A stretch of 64,000 bases of DNA, from assembly GCF_002723955.1 (NCBI RefSeq), contig NZ_BEWN01000004.1, positions 62,001 through 126,000 on the forward strand, in the 5' to 3' direction. The stretch comes from Gluconobacter frateurii (GTDB lineage Bacteria; Pseudomonadota; Alphaproteobacteria; Acetobacterales; Acetobacteraceae). Below the pieces are notes generated by a model. The model searched no databases, was not told the DNA's origin, and worked only from the letters and a program-made list of their open reading frames with translations. A program made the position numbers and the translations under genes. The number at the start of each line of letters is the position of its first letter. Positions within the stretch are counted from its first letter, which is position 1. Below are positions 28,764 to 38,053 of this stretch, piece after piece.

Positions 28764-29182
28764 GGGGGATAGCGGAAAGTCCGTTTCATACGCCCAGTCC
28801 GTTAAAAGCGGGCATCTCAGCCAGTCTCAGAGCAAATTATCCTGAGAAACAATGTTAAAACCACGCGTCGAGGATAGGTGGTTCCAGATAGGGCGTCAGT
28901 TGCACGAGAGAGGCAAAGCTTCTGGTTTTCTTCCTGCCGCTTTCAGATTATCAAAATCAGCTCTCTTAGTGAGAAAACGTGTAATTCTATTACTAGAGTT
29001 TATCCATATAAAGTCATTAACGGTTTCATTATTTATGGTTTTTGCTTGAAAATTTCATGACTGACAAAGAGTTTCTTGACCTTTCGCAAGGTATCATTTC
29101 GTAACGAACGTCCACCTTTGGCCGCCCCCGTTATGACGAGGATATGGCTCTTCAACCAAGCCTATTTAAGTGAGATAATTTC
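28764..29182. other. Upstream region of toxin locus
   Basis: No supported gene. A 65-codon frame at 28852-29049 is weak. AT-richer towards 29182, probably holding the promoter for the toxin gene. Confidence 0.35.
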
Positions 29183-29650
29183 ATGAGTTCTGATGCAATT
29201 TTTGGGCTACCGTCTGCCCAGACAGACCACAGCATCATTTTTGCCACCGGTTCAACCGGAGCTTTGGGCTCAGACGCTTTGGTTGCTGCTACAAATGGGC
29301 AGAGCAGCCCAAGCGGTACCGGCAACTATTTGGGAACAACTTTTCTCGCGAAGGCGGTCGATCAGCTCTATGCTGCGAACTTGACGCCTATTCATGAGAA
29401 ATTGGCGGCAGTCTCAACGAGTTCTTCCATAGCCAGTCCCAGTGTCGAGAACGACCCGAATTCCGCTTCTTCATCAAAGATATTTTTCGTCACTAGCATA
29501 CCTACCGAAACGAGTAATACGGCAGCTCCCTCAACAGATCTTTCTACGAGTCAAAATAACGGAGCGGTTGCTATCCAAGCAAGATCGTTAGTCGATACGT
29601 CTTCTTTTTCCTGGCCGACATTTGCTCCAGCAGTTGCTGCAGTCGTTTGA
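29183..29650 (+). CDS. N-terminal part of the polymorphic toxin (separate frame)
   Basis: A 155-residue frame, Ser/Thr/Ala-rich, without a Sec signal or membrane segment. It ends PTFAPAVAAVV at TGA 29648-29650. Removing one T in GTTTGA (29645-29647) joins it to the following 806-residue frame as ...AAVVDTDAAAVKYLF. It is therefore probably the N-terminal domain of the toxin, carrying whatever export signal it uses. Either the gene is frameshifted, the frame is recoded, or there is a sequence error. Confidence 0.5.
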   Translation: MSSDAIFGLPSAQTDHSIIFATGSTGALGSDALVAATNGQSSPSGTGNYLGTTFLAKAVDQLYAANLTPIHEKLAAVSTSSSIASPSVENDPNSASSSKIFFVTSIPTETSNTAAPSTDLSTSQNNGAVAIQARSLVDTSSFSWPTFAPAVAAVV

Positions 29651-32042
29651 TACTGATGCTGCCGCCGTTAAATACCTTTTTAATATGATCGAAGAGCGAG
29701 ATCCTACAGCCGACGAGCAGAGCGTCTACAGTGCAAAAATAGATGCACTCCCCGTGACGGTTACGGTTGTTGGCAACATCGTGCATTACAATCGGGAAAT
29801 CACGCCAGTCGCCTCGGAAATTGCCCATCTACAAATCACAACAGACAAGCTTCAGAGCCAATTCCAGACGGCTATGGGACAAACTGTTTCCGATGATATC
29901 ATTTCAGCGGGAGAGGATGATCTCGCTCAAGGCGTTCCTTTTAGTACGCTGCGCGAGGCTATCTTTAATTCTTCAGCAGAAACGAACGCGATCAGTACCG
30001 TCTATCAGAACATCTACGGTCAAGCTGCAACCACTTCAGACCAGCAATATGCTCAGCTCCAACTGTATCAGGGCGGCGTGACCTTCGATCAGTTCCAAAT
30101 CAACGAGGCCCATTCCGCCCGGGAAACAGAAGCTCTCAAGCAGATCATTCGTGATGTTCAGGATCGTGAACCTGCGGATTCAGACAGCGCCTGGATCCAG
30201 GGTACAGAAGATTCGATCGGAAATGGACAGATCAGTTACGCTGACGCTCGTAACGCACTCATCGACTTTGAAGGAGAAAACGGAGTTTTCGACGCCTATG
30301 AGCAGAAGCTCTATGGCGTCAACGCAAGTGATGCCGATCGACAGTGGTTGCGGGATTCCCTGCATTCCGGCTGGAGTTTGGCGGCTCTGCGAAATGTTGA
30401 TGCCCATTCGGATCGAGAAACAGCAGCTCTTCAGCAGCTTATTCGCGACATTCAGGATCGCGAGCCAGTAGATGCAGACAAGGCGTGGATTCAAGGTACC
30501 GAAGATGCACTGGGGAGTAGCCAGACAAGCTTCACAGCTACACGTGATGGACTGATCGACCTCGATGGTGAAAATGCAGTCTTCGATGCCTATGATCAGG
30601 CGCTTTATGGATCGAATGCAGATCAGGCGACCCGCGACTGGCTGCGCGCCTCTCTGCATGCTGGCTGGACGATGGCCGGTATCCGTGAGGTTGATGCTCA
30701 TTCAGCTCTGGAGAAGCAGACGATTGGTCAGGTCATCCGGGACGTTCAGGGGCGCGAACCCGACGACACTCGTGACGCAGCATTTTTCTCTGAGACCATG
30801 GATGATTTGGGGGCTGGCAGGGAAACTCTGGCCCAGGTCTATACAGGCCTTGCCTCGTGGGACGCGGATTTTCTCAAACCGGCCATGACGTTCATCACGT
30901 CACAGAATGTCGGGGCTGATGATGCCTGGATTGTCTCGTCCATCCAGCAGATTGGTGCTCGGGAAACGACTTATTGGGGCGCTGTGCAAGGTTTGGCACA
31001 GTCTGATGCAGCCTATGCCCAGATCCAGAACGTCTATGCGGACTGGGGGCAGCTTCCCCCAAACACGACAGAACTTCAGACAGCAGGCACGGCGCTTTAT
31101 AATCTCTCCTATGCCTGGATCACCACAGTGCAGACTTTGAGTGCCGATCAACTCGCTACGCAGGCAGCAGCCTATAATCCATCCGTATCTGTTTCTTTCC
31201 AGGATATGGTCAGCAACCTTGCATCTTCCACGACACAGGCCGTTGGCCTGGAAGCCAATTTGCTGGTTAATACCTATCTTGAGACCTCAGCAGATCCTGA
31301 TGCTGCCAAAGCTGATCTTGCGGCAGGTGGTGAGAATGCGCTTGCCGCAGCCTTGGATGAGGGGTCTGTCCTGACAGAGCTCAAGAAGATTGAAAACGAA
31401 AACACTAATGACTGCGATCCTGTCGTTTTTCGAAATAACAAGACCATCGTGGAAAATATCAAGAACAGTGACGTTATGGCTGCCAACCAGACGTTTGGCG
31501 ACGTCAACGGGAGCACCTGGGATCAGAGCTACAAAGATCTGGGGATTCAATGGAAGACAAAGACGAGCGGAACAACCACTAACCAACAAGGTTTACCTTA
31601 CGAGGCCTGGGTGCAGAACCGGCTCAATCCATCACAGGATGCGAACGGCGTGATCTGGCTTCAGCCTCTGAAGGCGAACTGGAAGGTCTTCGATCACTGG
31701 GACGAAAAGAATGCCATTGCTACAAGCGACAAGACGATTAACCTTGCAGCTCCGAGCTACAAGAGCAGTCCTTACGCTGTCGCTGCCCGGGTCGAGGCCA
31801 GTGTTGACAAGATGCTTGGCTATATCACTGACGGAACCAAAGATGAAACCGTGAGGTTCAATGCAGGGGATATTGGTTCTTACGTGCTGAACCTGGCTGT
31901 TCCCTATATTGCGGATCCTGAGGCGATGGATCCGCAGACCGCTGCGGAATGGAAGGCCCTTTGCCGCGCCTATCATGATGCCCTAGCTGAAATGTCAGCC
32001 GAAAGCAAAATCTTCACGTTCAATATTACTACGGTAAGCTGA
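29622..32042 (+). CDS. Polymorphic toxin: DUF4214-like repeats plus C-terminal nuclease-like domain
   Basis: An 806-codon frame (TTG start at 29622 as read; probably the continuation of 29183-29650). Residues 160-450 hold three ~98-residue repeats (ALKQIIRDVQDREPADSDSA; LYGVNASDADRQWLRDSLHS; GW..A.R..DAHS.RE), resembling DUF4214 units found in secreted proteins. The last 150 residues (GLPYEAWVQNRL from 657) resemble PD-(D/E)xK nuclease toxins of CdiA C-termini, with candidate residues E661, D691/D694 and K704 (FDHWD...SDKT). The gene stop overlaps the next gene (TGATG), as in toxin-immunity pairs. The nuclease call is by pattern only. Confidence 0.65.
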   Translation: MLQQLLQSFDTDAAAVKYLFNMIEERDPTADEQSVYSAKIDALPVTVTVVGNIVHYNREITPVASEIAHLQITTDKLQSQFQTAMGQTVSDDIISAGEDDLAQGVPFSTLREAIFNSSAETNAISTVYQNIYGQAATTSDQQYAQLQLYQGGVTFDQFQINEAHSARETEALKQIIRDVQDREPADSDSAWIQGTEDSIGNGQISYADARNALIDFEGENGVFDAYEQKLYGVNASDADRQWLRDSLHSGWSLAALRNVDAHSDRETAALQQLIRDIQDREPVDADKAWIQGTEDALGSSQTSFTATRDGLIDLDGENAVFDAYDQALYGSNADQATRDWLRASLHAGWTMAGIREVDAHSALEKQTIGQVIRDVQGREPDDTRDAAFFSETMDDLGAGRETLAQVYTGLASWDADFLKPAMTFITSQNVGADDAWIVSSIQQIGARETTYWGAVQGLAQSDAAYAQIQNVYADWGQLPPNTTELQTAGTALYNLSYAWITTVQTLSADQLATQAAAYNPSVSVSFQDMVSNLASSTTQAVGLEANLLVNTYLETSADPDAAKADLAAGGENALAAALDEGSVLTELKKIENENTNDCDPVVFRNNKTIVENIKNSDVMAANQTFGDVNGSTWDQSYKDLGIQWKTKTSGTTTNQQGLPYEAWVQNRLNPSQDANGVIWLQPLKANWKVFDHWDEKNAIATSDKTINLAAPSYKSSPYAVAARVEASVDKMLGYITDGTKDETVRFNAGDIGSYVLNLAVPYIADPEAMDPQTAAEWKALCRAYHDALAEMSAESKIFTFNITTVS

Positions 32043-32632
32043 TGAATAAGCCACAACCCCAAGAACGCTCTCGTCCGCCGCGTACAAAGTACAAATCGTG
32101 TTTTGTCGGTCGAACTGATAAATTCATTGCTATTGTCTCCGACGAAATCTGGGCCGGGATGTATTTCTCCCGCCATGGGCTGGCGATTCATGCGATCCGG
32201 GAGGTCACGCCTGAATGGATTGGCGCTCACGTGCGGCAGGCGCTTGAAACAAGCGAGTACTGTGCGCCTCCTCTGGGTGTCTCGATTGATCACGGTCAGC
32301 TCGTAACCATGAAGGGCGCCTCAACCGAGAGACGACTGGCGTTCTGGGACGAGATTGCGAGCACATATGGCTACAAGGACAGGGAAGCGGCCTGGAAGAA
32401 GCGCGATCAGCTTTTTATTTCGTGGTTTTACGAGACCGAGCCTGACATCATCATTAGAGCCTCGAAAAGTTCACGAAGCGGAAGTCACAGTGCCTGGCCA
32501 CGCGGCATGAACGAAGGGCGGGTGTTTCATGTTCCCTTTGCTGCATCCGATGAGGAAATTGGTGAGACCGTGTTGAAAGCACTGGCAAAATGCGAAGGAC
32601 CAGGGAAATCGACACAGCCTGTCTTTCCTTAA
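32042..32632 (+). CDS. Immunity protein, CdiI/DUF1436-like
   Basis: A 196-residue soluble protein starting within the toxin stop (TGATG). The C-terminus VFHVPFAASDEEIGETVLKA resembles the DUF1436 (CdiI) ending, and the N-terminal part has a beta-rich VGRTDKFIAIVSD stretch. Position directly after a toxin nuclease domain is the strongest evidence. It would bind and neutralise the cognate nuclease. A second, damaged paralogue follows at 32790. Confidence 0.65.
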   Translation: MNKPQPQERSRPPRTKYKSCFVGRTDKFIAIVSDEIWAGMYFSRHGLAIHAIREVTPEWIGAHVRQALETSEYCAPPLGVSIDHGQLVTMKGASTERRLAFWDEIASTYGYKDREAAWKKRDQLFISWFYETEPDIIIRASKSSRSGSHSAWPRGMNEGRVFHVPFAASDEEIGETVLKALAKCEGPGKSTQPVFP

Positions 32633-32676
32633 AAACGGAAGGAGTGGGCCTCCCTCGTCATCTGGTCTTGGAACGT

Positions 32677-32787
32677 ATGACTTTGGAGGCGCGGATCGCG
32701 TTTCTCCTTCTCGCGCTCCAAGAAATAGAAAACCGTGTTGCTGGCGACAGTAAAACCATCGACTTCAGAGTGAAGGATATTGCCTGA
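32677..32787 (+). CDS. Possible small protein between immunity genes
   Basis: A 36-codon frame from ATG 32677 (MTLEARIAFLLLALQEIENR, ending FRVKDIA) with its stop 2 bases before the next gene. The frame is open upstream to 32590. One amphipathic helix. It may be a small gene or the remnant of a lost toxin tip between two immunity genes. Confidence 0.25.
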   Translation: MTLEARIAFLLLALQEIENRVAGDSKTIDFRVKDIA

Positions 32788-32789
32788 CG

Positions 32790-33340
32790 ATGGTTGCTCC
32801 AGGCGAAAACGGTATTGTGCGATACGCTCAGCTGATCCGCACCCGGAAGTATGTTGCGGTGATTTCCATGGACAATCGCGGGGGCAGCTTCTTCTCTGTC
32901 ACCGGATGGTCCACGTTCATTGATCGAAAAGACGCTACGCCCGAGTGGATCGGGGAAAACCTGAAAAAGGCGCTTCAGACAAGTCGGGACCTTCTCACGG
33001 AATGGGGTAACTCCCCTTTGCGAGCTGAAAAAGTGTTGCTGAAAGTAAAAAATCGGGTCCGCTTTACATGGAGTTCTGGGGCCGGGTTCAGGAGACATAC
33101 GGCTTCAAGGACTGGCGGGATGCCCGGAAAAAATCAGCTCTGGTTTTTGCCGATTGGGAATGCGAGCAGACGGATCAGGTCCGTCTGGCAGCGTCGAAGG
33201 GGCGGGGAACAAGTCACTCCGCCTGGTATTCGAACGAAAATGCCGGGAAGGTCTTTCATGCCTCGATCAATGCCAGCGATCAGGAGTTTGGTGAGATCGC
33301 CATACAGGCCCTTAATGTCTGCCAGCCAAACTATCTGTGA
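32790..33340 (+). pseudogene. Second immunity-like gene, frameshifted
   Basis: Paralogue of 32042-32632. The first frame (from ATG 32790) reads IRTRKYVAVISMDNRGGSFF and ATPEWIGENLKKALQTS, matching the first gene. Near 33065 the reading shifts, and the frame from 33068 continues MEFWGRVQETYGFKDWRDAR to AGKVFHASINASDQEFGEIA and stops at 33340. One missing base (TTTAC-ATGG) accounts for it. A decayed or orphan immunity gene is likely. Confidence 0.65.
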
Positions 33341-34030
33341 ACTTCCGCTTTTGGGAATTCCACTTGGTGCGGTCTACCTCCGAGAGGTGGGCGTAAGCAG
33401 CCGCCAATTGTGCAATTATCGGACGCTTACGGAGGACCAGCCCGGTCCTCCCTTGCGAAGCCAAAAAAACGACAGAACCCCTCTGATCATTTTTCATCAT
33501 GAGAGAGGGAGAGAGGTTGAGTTCTGCACCGCCGCCCTCCGGGCGGCGCGACCCCGGAACGGGAGCGCGTGCAGGTCCGGATGACGCGTCACAGCGTGAT
33601 GCGGACGCCCCCGGCAGGGCACGAAAATGAAACAGTTTTAAGGGACTGTTTTGAAAGGGTTTTTGGAGCTTTGCGCCAAAAACCCAGTATCGTGCCATCT
33701 TAAGCGATCTGGCAGCACGATTTCATGGCGCATTGCCATGGTCTGAGGTTGCTGATCGGGCATCGCTCTGATCCGCTCTCGGCGTGTGACGCTTGAATGA
33801 CGCATCCCAGGTCCGCGCGATGGCGACATGACGCATGGATGACGCGTCACGGAGGGTGTCCGGACTGGCATGACGCATGAATGACACATGCGTGACGCGT
33901 CATCGGGCGTTTGAGGGGCCTTCAGTGCGATCAGCAGAGTTCATGCATTTTGCCACAGACGCAAAGAGGGATTCTGAAGGCGCAGGAACCATTCCTTGTC
34001 CGGAAAGATTTTCTGAAGTTTGAGGTCTGT
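33341..34030. other. Non-coding right arm of the island with repeats
   Basis: No supported gene. It contains a GC hairpin GCCGCCC-TCC-GGGCGGC (33531-33547) after a purine-rich stretch, and the TGACGC repeat cluster described separately. Likely a control or recombination region beside the integrase. Confidence 0.45.
33582..33902. repeat. Cluster of TGACGCRT motifs, including three TGACGCGTCA palindromes
   Basis: TGACGCGTCA is at 33582-33591, 33840-33849 and 33893-33902. TGACGCAT is at 33798, 33829 and 33871; TGACGC at 33787 and the variant TGACACAT at 33882. Eight units in 320 bases, seven of them within 116 bases, is far above chance. They could be arm-type integrase sites, iteron-like origin repeats, or operators. 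Confidence 0.6.
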
Positions 34031-35323
34031 TCAGGCGTCTGAATCCTCGATGTCAGAGTCTTTCCAGGTGAACAGCGGCGCACTGTCAGGATTGGGACGC
34101 TGAGGCTTTGCGACCGCCTCACTCGATTGACCGGCACAGAAGCGTTCCCAGGCAAACATCATCTCTGAACGCCTGTTGAAGAGATCCCCGCGGCGATAGG
34201 CGGCCTCAACCTTGTCACCGATGGCATGGGCCAAAGCCATTTCGGCGACCTCGCGTGGAAAGTCGGTTTCCTCGGCCGCCCAGTCCCGGAAGCTGGAGCG
34301 CAAACCATGGATCGTCACATCCTTCGTGCCTGCGGCCTGATGGAGGGCCTTCGAGACTGCGACATCGCTCAACGGTGATCCGACCCGGCCACCGGGAAAC
34401 ACGAAACTGTCCTCACCGAGACTGGATCTCAGGGTGTGGACTTTATACAGCAATGCTATCGCTCCGTTCGTCAGGGGCACACGATGCTCCCGCCCGGCCT
34501 TCATCCGCTCGGCCGGGATGGTCCAGATCTTTTTCCTTAGATCGATCTCCGACCACAGGGCCTTGCGGACCTCGCCAGACCGGGTTGCGGTCAGGCAGAC
34601 GAACCGTGCAGCAAGAGCTCCCACGCCATGCTCGGCGCCGAGCCGGCTATAAACCGGCGGGAGGTCGCGATAGGGCAAGGCGGCATGATGCAACACCTTG
34701 GTGACGGCCGTGGGCTTGGGAAGGATGTTGGCCAGATGCCCCCGCCAGCGGGCCGGGTTCTCACCCTCGCGCCAGTGATGGCTCTGCGCATAGTCTAGAA
34801 TACGCTCCATCCGGCCACGCAGCCGTGTTGCGGTCTCGGTTGTGCTCTCCCAGATCGGTCGCAGGACAGCGAGCACGTCCTCTGTCTGCACGCTGCCAAT
34901 CGGTTTCTGACCGAGGACGGGATAAACATGACGGTCCAGAGAGCTGCGCCACATGGGCGCCGAGCGCGGATCTTTCCAGCCCGGCGCCTGTTCGGTGATG
35001 TACTGCTCGGCAACCTGCGCGAAGGTGCGCTCCTGAACGTCGAGGCCCTTCTGGCGGCCCTTTTCTTCCAGGGGGTCGGTCCCCTCCAGAAGCAGGCGCC
35101 GGTTCTCGGCTGCCCGGAGTCGGGCATCAGCCAGAGAAATATCCCGGGCGGGACCGAGTCCCATCTCCCGTCTTTTGCCGGTCTTTGGGCTTTTATAGCG
35201 GAAGGTCCAGGCCCGGGTGTCGCCCCGGACGGTGATCCATAAATTTCCGCCATCGCCGTGAACCCCGTCTTTGAGGGAGGCGACCTTGCGGGCATTCATC
35301 TGGTTCGGCGGAAGCTTGCTCAT
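34031..35323 (-). CDS. P4-type tyrosine integrase
   Basis: A 430-residue site-specific recombinase. An N-terminal DUF4102-type arm-binding domain (residues 1-95) is followed by a core-binding domain and a catalytic domain with R248 (TATRSGEVR), H339xxR342 (HGLRSSFRDW), H366 (ALAHAIG) and Tyr376 (AAYRRGDLF). All catalytic residues are present. It starts about 150 bases from attR and reads into the island. It is the enzyme expected to recombine the tRNA-Ser att sites. Confidence 0.95.
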   Translation of the reverse strand: MSKLPPNQMNARKVASLKDGVHGDGGNLWITVRGDTRAWTFRYKSPKTGKRREMGLGPARDISLADARLRAAENRRLLLEGTDPLEEKGRQKGLDVQERTFAQVAEQYITEQAPGWKDPRSAPMWRSSLDRHVYPVLGQKPIGSVQTEDVLAVLRPIWESTTETATRLRGRMERILDYAQSHHWREGENPARWRGHLANILPKPTAVTKVLHHAALPYRDLPPVYSRLGAEHGVGALAARFVCLTATRSGEVRKALWSEIDLRKKIWTIPAERMKAGREHRVPLTNGAIALLYKVHTLRSSLGEDSFVFPGGRVGSPLSDVAVSKALHQAAGTKDVTIHGLRSSFRDWAAEETDFPREVAEMALAHAIGDKVEAAYRRGDLFNRRSEMMFAWERFCAGQSSEAVAKPQRPNPDSAPLFTWKDSDIEDSDA

Positions 35324-35772
35324 GGCTTTTCAGTCCCATCTTCCGTCCCACCTTACGGGATGGGTTTCAATGCGTCTATCTGCTTCTTCAGGATGGCATG
35401 GATTTCTGTAAAGCCATGAAAAACAAGGGTTATTGCGCTGATCTGCTTTTCCGTGATACCCTACATCGGCGGACACCCTCTCCGCCAGATAAATAAAAAA
35501 ATCTTTATTAGTCCGTGGACGGTTAGGGTAGAACGATACACTCGATCTCTGGAGCCACTTTAGTGCTTACAGGCTTATAAAAGTCTCAGGCCTTGCACGT
35601 ATTGTTCAAGAATGTGTCGGGCACGTTTCGTGCGACTGAAAAGTATCTCGTGCAAATATACAGAAAAGAACTGAGGCTGATATTTTCATAATATGCTGTG
35701 AAGCGGCAGAACGGGTGCAATCTTTAATCAATGTTTGCCAGAACGTATCGTATCTGATGATTTAGGATACTC
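35324..35772. other. Integrase promoter, attR and flanking chromosome
   Basis: It holds the integrase upstream region, attR at 35474-35494, and about 280 bases of AT-rich chromosome downstream of FUSC in which nothing else was recognised. Confidence 0.5.
35474..35494 (+). repeat. attR: duplicated tRNA-Ser 3' end
   Basis: Exact 21-bp copy of 13492-13512. The bases before it do not continue the tRNA, so only the 3' tip is duplicated and the functional tRNA is on the left side. Confidence 0.85.
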
Positions 35773-38022
35773 TTACTGTGATACGCCTTGGAGCTTCAGA
35801 TGACTACGCTCACCCTTGAAGGGGCGACTGGCATCAAGGAAGTCGGCGTTAGTCTGCATGGTGTAGGCAATTACGACGAGATAGGTGATGGCGCGCGTCA
35901 TCTCCAGCCGTGTCACGAGATCTGTTTCATGCTCATCCAGCGCACGTAAACGTCTGACAGCAGCATTGGCAACACGTGCCGCTTTGTCATGCCGTCGTGT
36001 GGATTGTTCAACATAGTGAAGCACCAACTGGATAGGGCGGCGCGCGCTGTCTGGCAGATATTCCCGATCCAGCAATGTGCGAAGGCGAATGATATTCAAT
36101 CCGAGCGTCAGAGTTGCCAATGTTCCGAGAATACAGGCTTCGATAAGTGGGGCAGGGGTTGGGCCCGCGTGACGGATAAGGCGTGCGAAGCGGTCGGTAT
36201 TACGCCCGATCCACACACTGATCTGGGGCGCGTAGTTTGGATCCGCCAGATGGCGCAACTCGGTAAGCATGATGCGGCGCAGACGGAGTCTTTCGTCTGA
36301 ACTGCTGAACGGTAGGACTGTGCGGAACACCAAAACACTGATGCCAACAGCCATCACGACGGCCATATTGCTGTTGTAGAATGCGACTTCATTCATGACG
36401 TGATGATTTTCCAGCCCCAGCATCGCAGGGAGCAGCAGACCATAGGCCGCTGCTCCTCCCGCGGTAGAGGGATTTCCTTTGGCCAGGCCCCCCAGAAACA
36501 TTGCCGGACCAAGGAAAAGAGTCAGTGTCTCAAAGGTTGTAACCTTTGGCATCAGAACAAAAACCAGTACCCATGCTACAACATAAGCGGCGAGTGCACC
36601 TTTCAGGAATTCAGTTGTTCCGAGAACAGGGTTTTCCTTGGTGGCAAATAGCCCGCAAACCAGCGTTGTGATGGCAATAAAGCCAAGCCCACTTGGCCAG
36701 GCAGTTATTTCATAAATCAGAGCCGTAACCAAAACGGCGCAGGCGCCGCGTAAGCCGTTATGAATGGCTTCGCGCGTATCCCGATGGGTCTGGCGTTGAA
36801 AGTGAAAATGGTCGCCAGGAATGGTGTGTGTGCTGGCCTCATATTCTTTGATGGCGAGTTCGAGATCTCCAAGCAGTTCGCCCAGAGACATGAACAGGAC
36901 GCGCTCATCGAGATGGGCCTCCGTGTCCTGTTCATTCAGTCGCAGATCAAAAGGATCAGCCCCCGGAATGGGTTCGTTGCTGTTCTGAAGATCCGTCGCG
37001 CGATGCGGTGCGGCATACAGGCGGCAGACGTCCCGAAGATGTTGCAGCTCTGCCAGTAGGTCCGGAACGGTCTCCGTGTTGGATATTCGCTTCGGGAAAT
37101 CCCTGAGGAAGGAGAGAATTTCGTCGGCGGCCTGTGTGAAGGCGGGATGCTCATGATTGAGGAGCTGGAGGCGCATGGCCATGCCAAACCCGCGTGATAG
37201 CAAGGCGGACACAGAGGCCAGAGCGGCACGGGCGTGGTCGCCTTCGTGGCCGTGCGGGCCCATTTCCACTTCAGCAAATTCGATCTGATCGTTGATGCTG
37301 AGGATGGTGCCAAACTGTCGACGTGCTGCATTCAGGGCGCCGCGCTCTTCGCCAAGAATGCTGCATAATGTCCCGGTTACGAGAACAAGCGCAGATTCCA
37401 GCTTCTGGCGCAGTTGCGCCCGCGCCTGTCGCTCCTGGGTCGTTGCAAAGATCAGCCCCATGAACGCTTCGCACAGAACTCCCAGGATAATGTACGTTGT
37501 TCGGGAAACGGCCACCGTGAAAATATTGTCAGGGTCAGACGCTGCGTCCATGCAAATGATCGAACAGGTATATCCTGCAAGAACAAGGGCATAGGAGCGA
37601 AAGTTACTAACAAATGTTGCTAGTCCGCTGCACATGCCAATCCAGACGGCAATCATGGGAAAGAACAGCCAGGGAGCCTGTGGAGCCGCAGCCATCAGGG
37701 CTATCGAGGCGACTGCGCCGGTAATGGTCCCAATGATACGCCATTTGGCTTTTGACTGGCTTTCGCCGCGCGTAGCCTGCGCTACGGCCCAAACGGTCAT
37801 CGCAGCCCAGGCAGGGCTGTCGAGTTCCATCCAGAACGCAATGCCGATCGCGAGAGATGCCGCAAAGGTATTTCTGAGCGCGAATGTGAGTGTCGCTGCC
37901 GAAGGGGCGTAGATCCACGACAGAGGCAGCTTGACCCTGGGCCGCAGAGCTGAGGACGCGCCTGCACCTGAAGGAGAGCTGTTCGGAGTCGGACGTCCTG
38001 CTGACGTAGTGCTGCCACTCAT
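35773..38022 (-). CDS. FUSC family inner-membrane transporter
   Basis: A 749-residue fusaric-acid-resistance/YccS-like protein. It has two clusters of hydrophobic helices (about residues 45-200 and 400-530) separated by a long cytoplasmic part, and a C-terminal helical domain. The motif TVWAVAQATRGESQSKAKWR lies in the first cluster. Relatives export aromatic acids as part of efflux complexes with a membrane-fusion protein, but none is adjacent. It follows the UdgX gene by 31 bases, so may share its transcript. Confidence 0.85.
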   Translation of the reverse strand: MSGSTTSAGRPTPNSSPSGAGASSALRPRVKLPLSWIYAPSAATLTFALRNTFAASLAIGIAFWMELDSPAWAAMTVWAVAQATRGESQSKAKWRIIGTITGAVASIALMAAAPQAPWLFFPMIAVWIGMCSGLATFVSNFRSYALVLAGYTCSIICMDAASDPDNIFTVAVSRTTYIILGVLCEAFMGLIFATTQERQARAQLRQKLESALVLVTGTLCSILGEERGALNAARRQFGTILSINDQIEFAEVEMGPHGHEGDHARAALASVSALLSRGFGMAMRLQLLNHEHPAFTQAADEILSFLRDFPKRISNTETVPDLLAELQHLRDVCRLYAAPHRATDLQNSNEPIPGADPFDLRLNEQDTEAHLDERVLFMSLGELLGDLELAIKEYEASTHTIPGDHFHFQRQTHRDTREAIHNGLRGACAVLVTALIYEITAWPSGLGFIAITTLVCGLFATKENPVLGTTEFLKGALAAYVVAWVLVFVLMPKVTTFETLTLFLGPAMFLGGLAKGNPSTAGGAAAYGLLLPAMLGLENHHVMNEVAFYNSNMAVVMAVGISVLVFRTVLPFSSSDERLRLRRIMLTELRHLADPNYAPQISVWIGRNTDRFARLIRHAGPTPAPLIEACILGTLATLTLGLNIIRLRTLLDREYLPDSARRPIQLVLHYVEQSTRRHDKAARVANAAVRRLRALDEHETDLVTRLEMTRAITYLVVIAYTMQTNADFLDASRPFKGERSHLKLQGVSQ

Positions 38023-38053
38023 TACGTGGCTTTCTTACCCCCGATAGGTCCAG

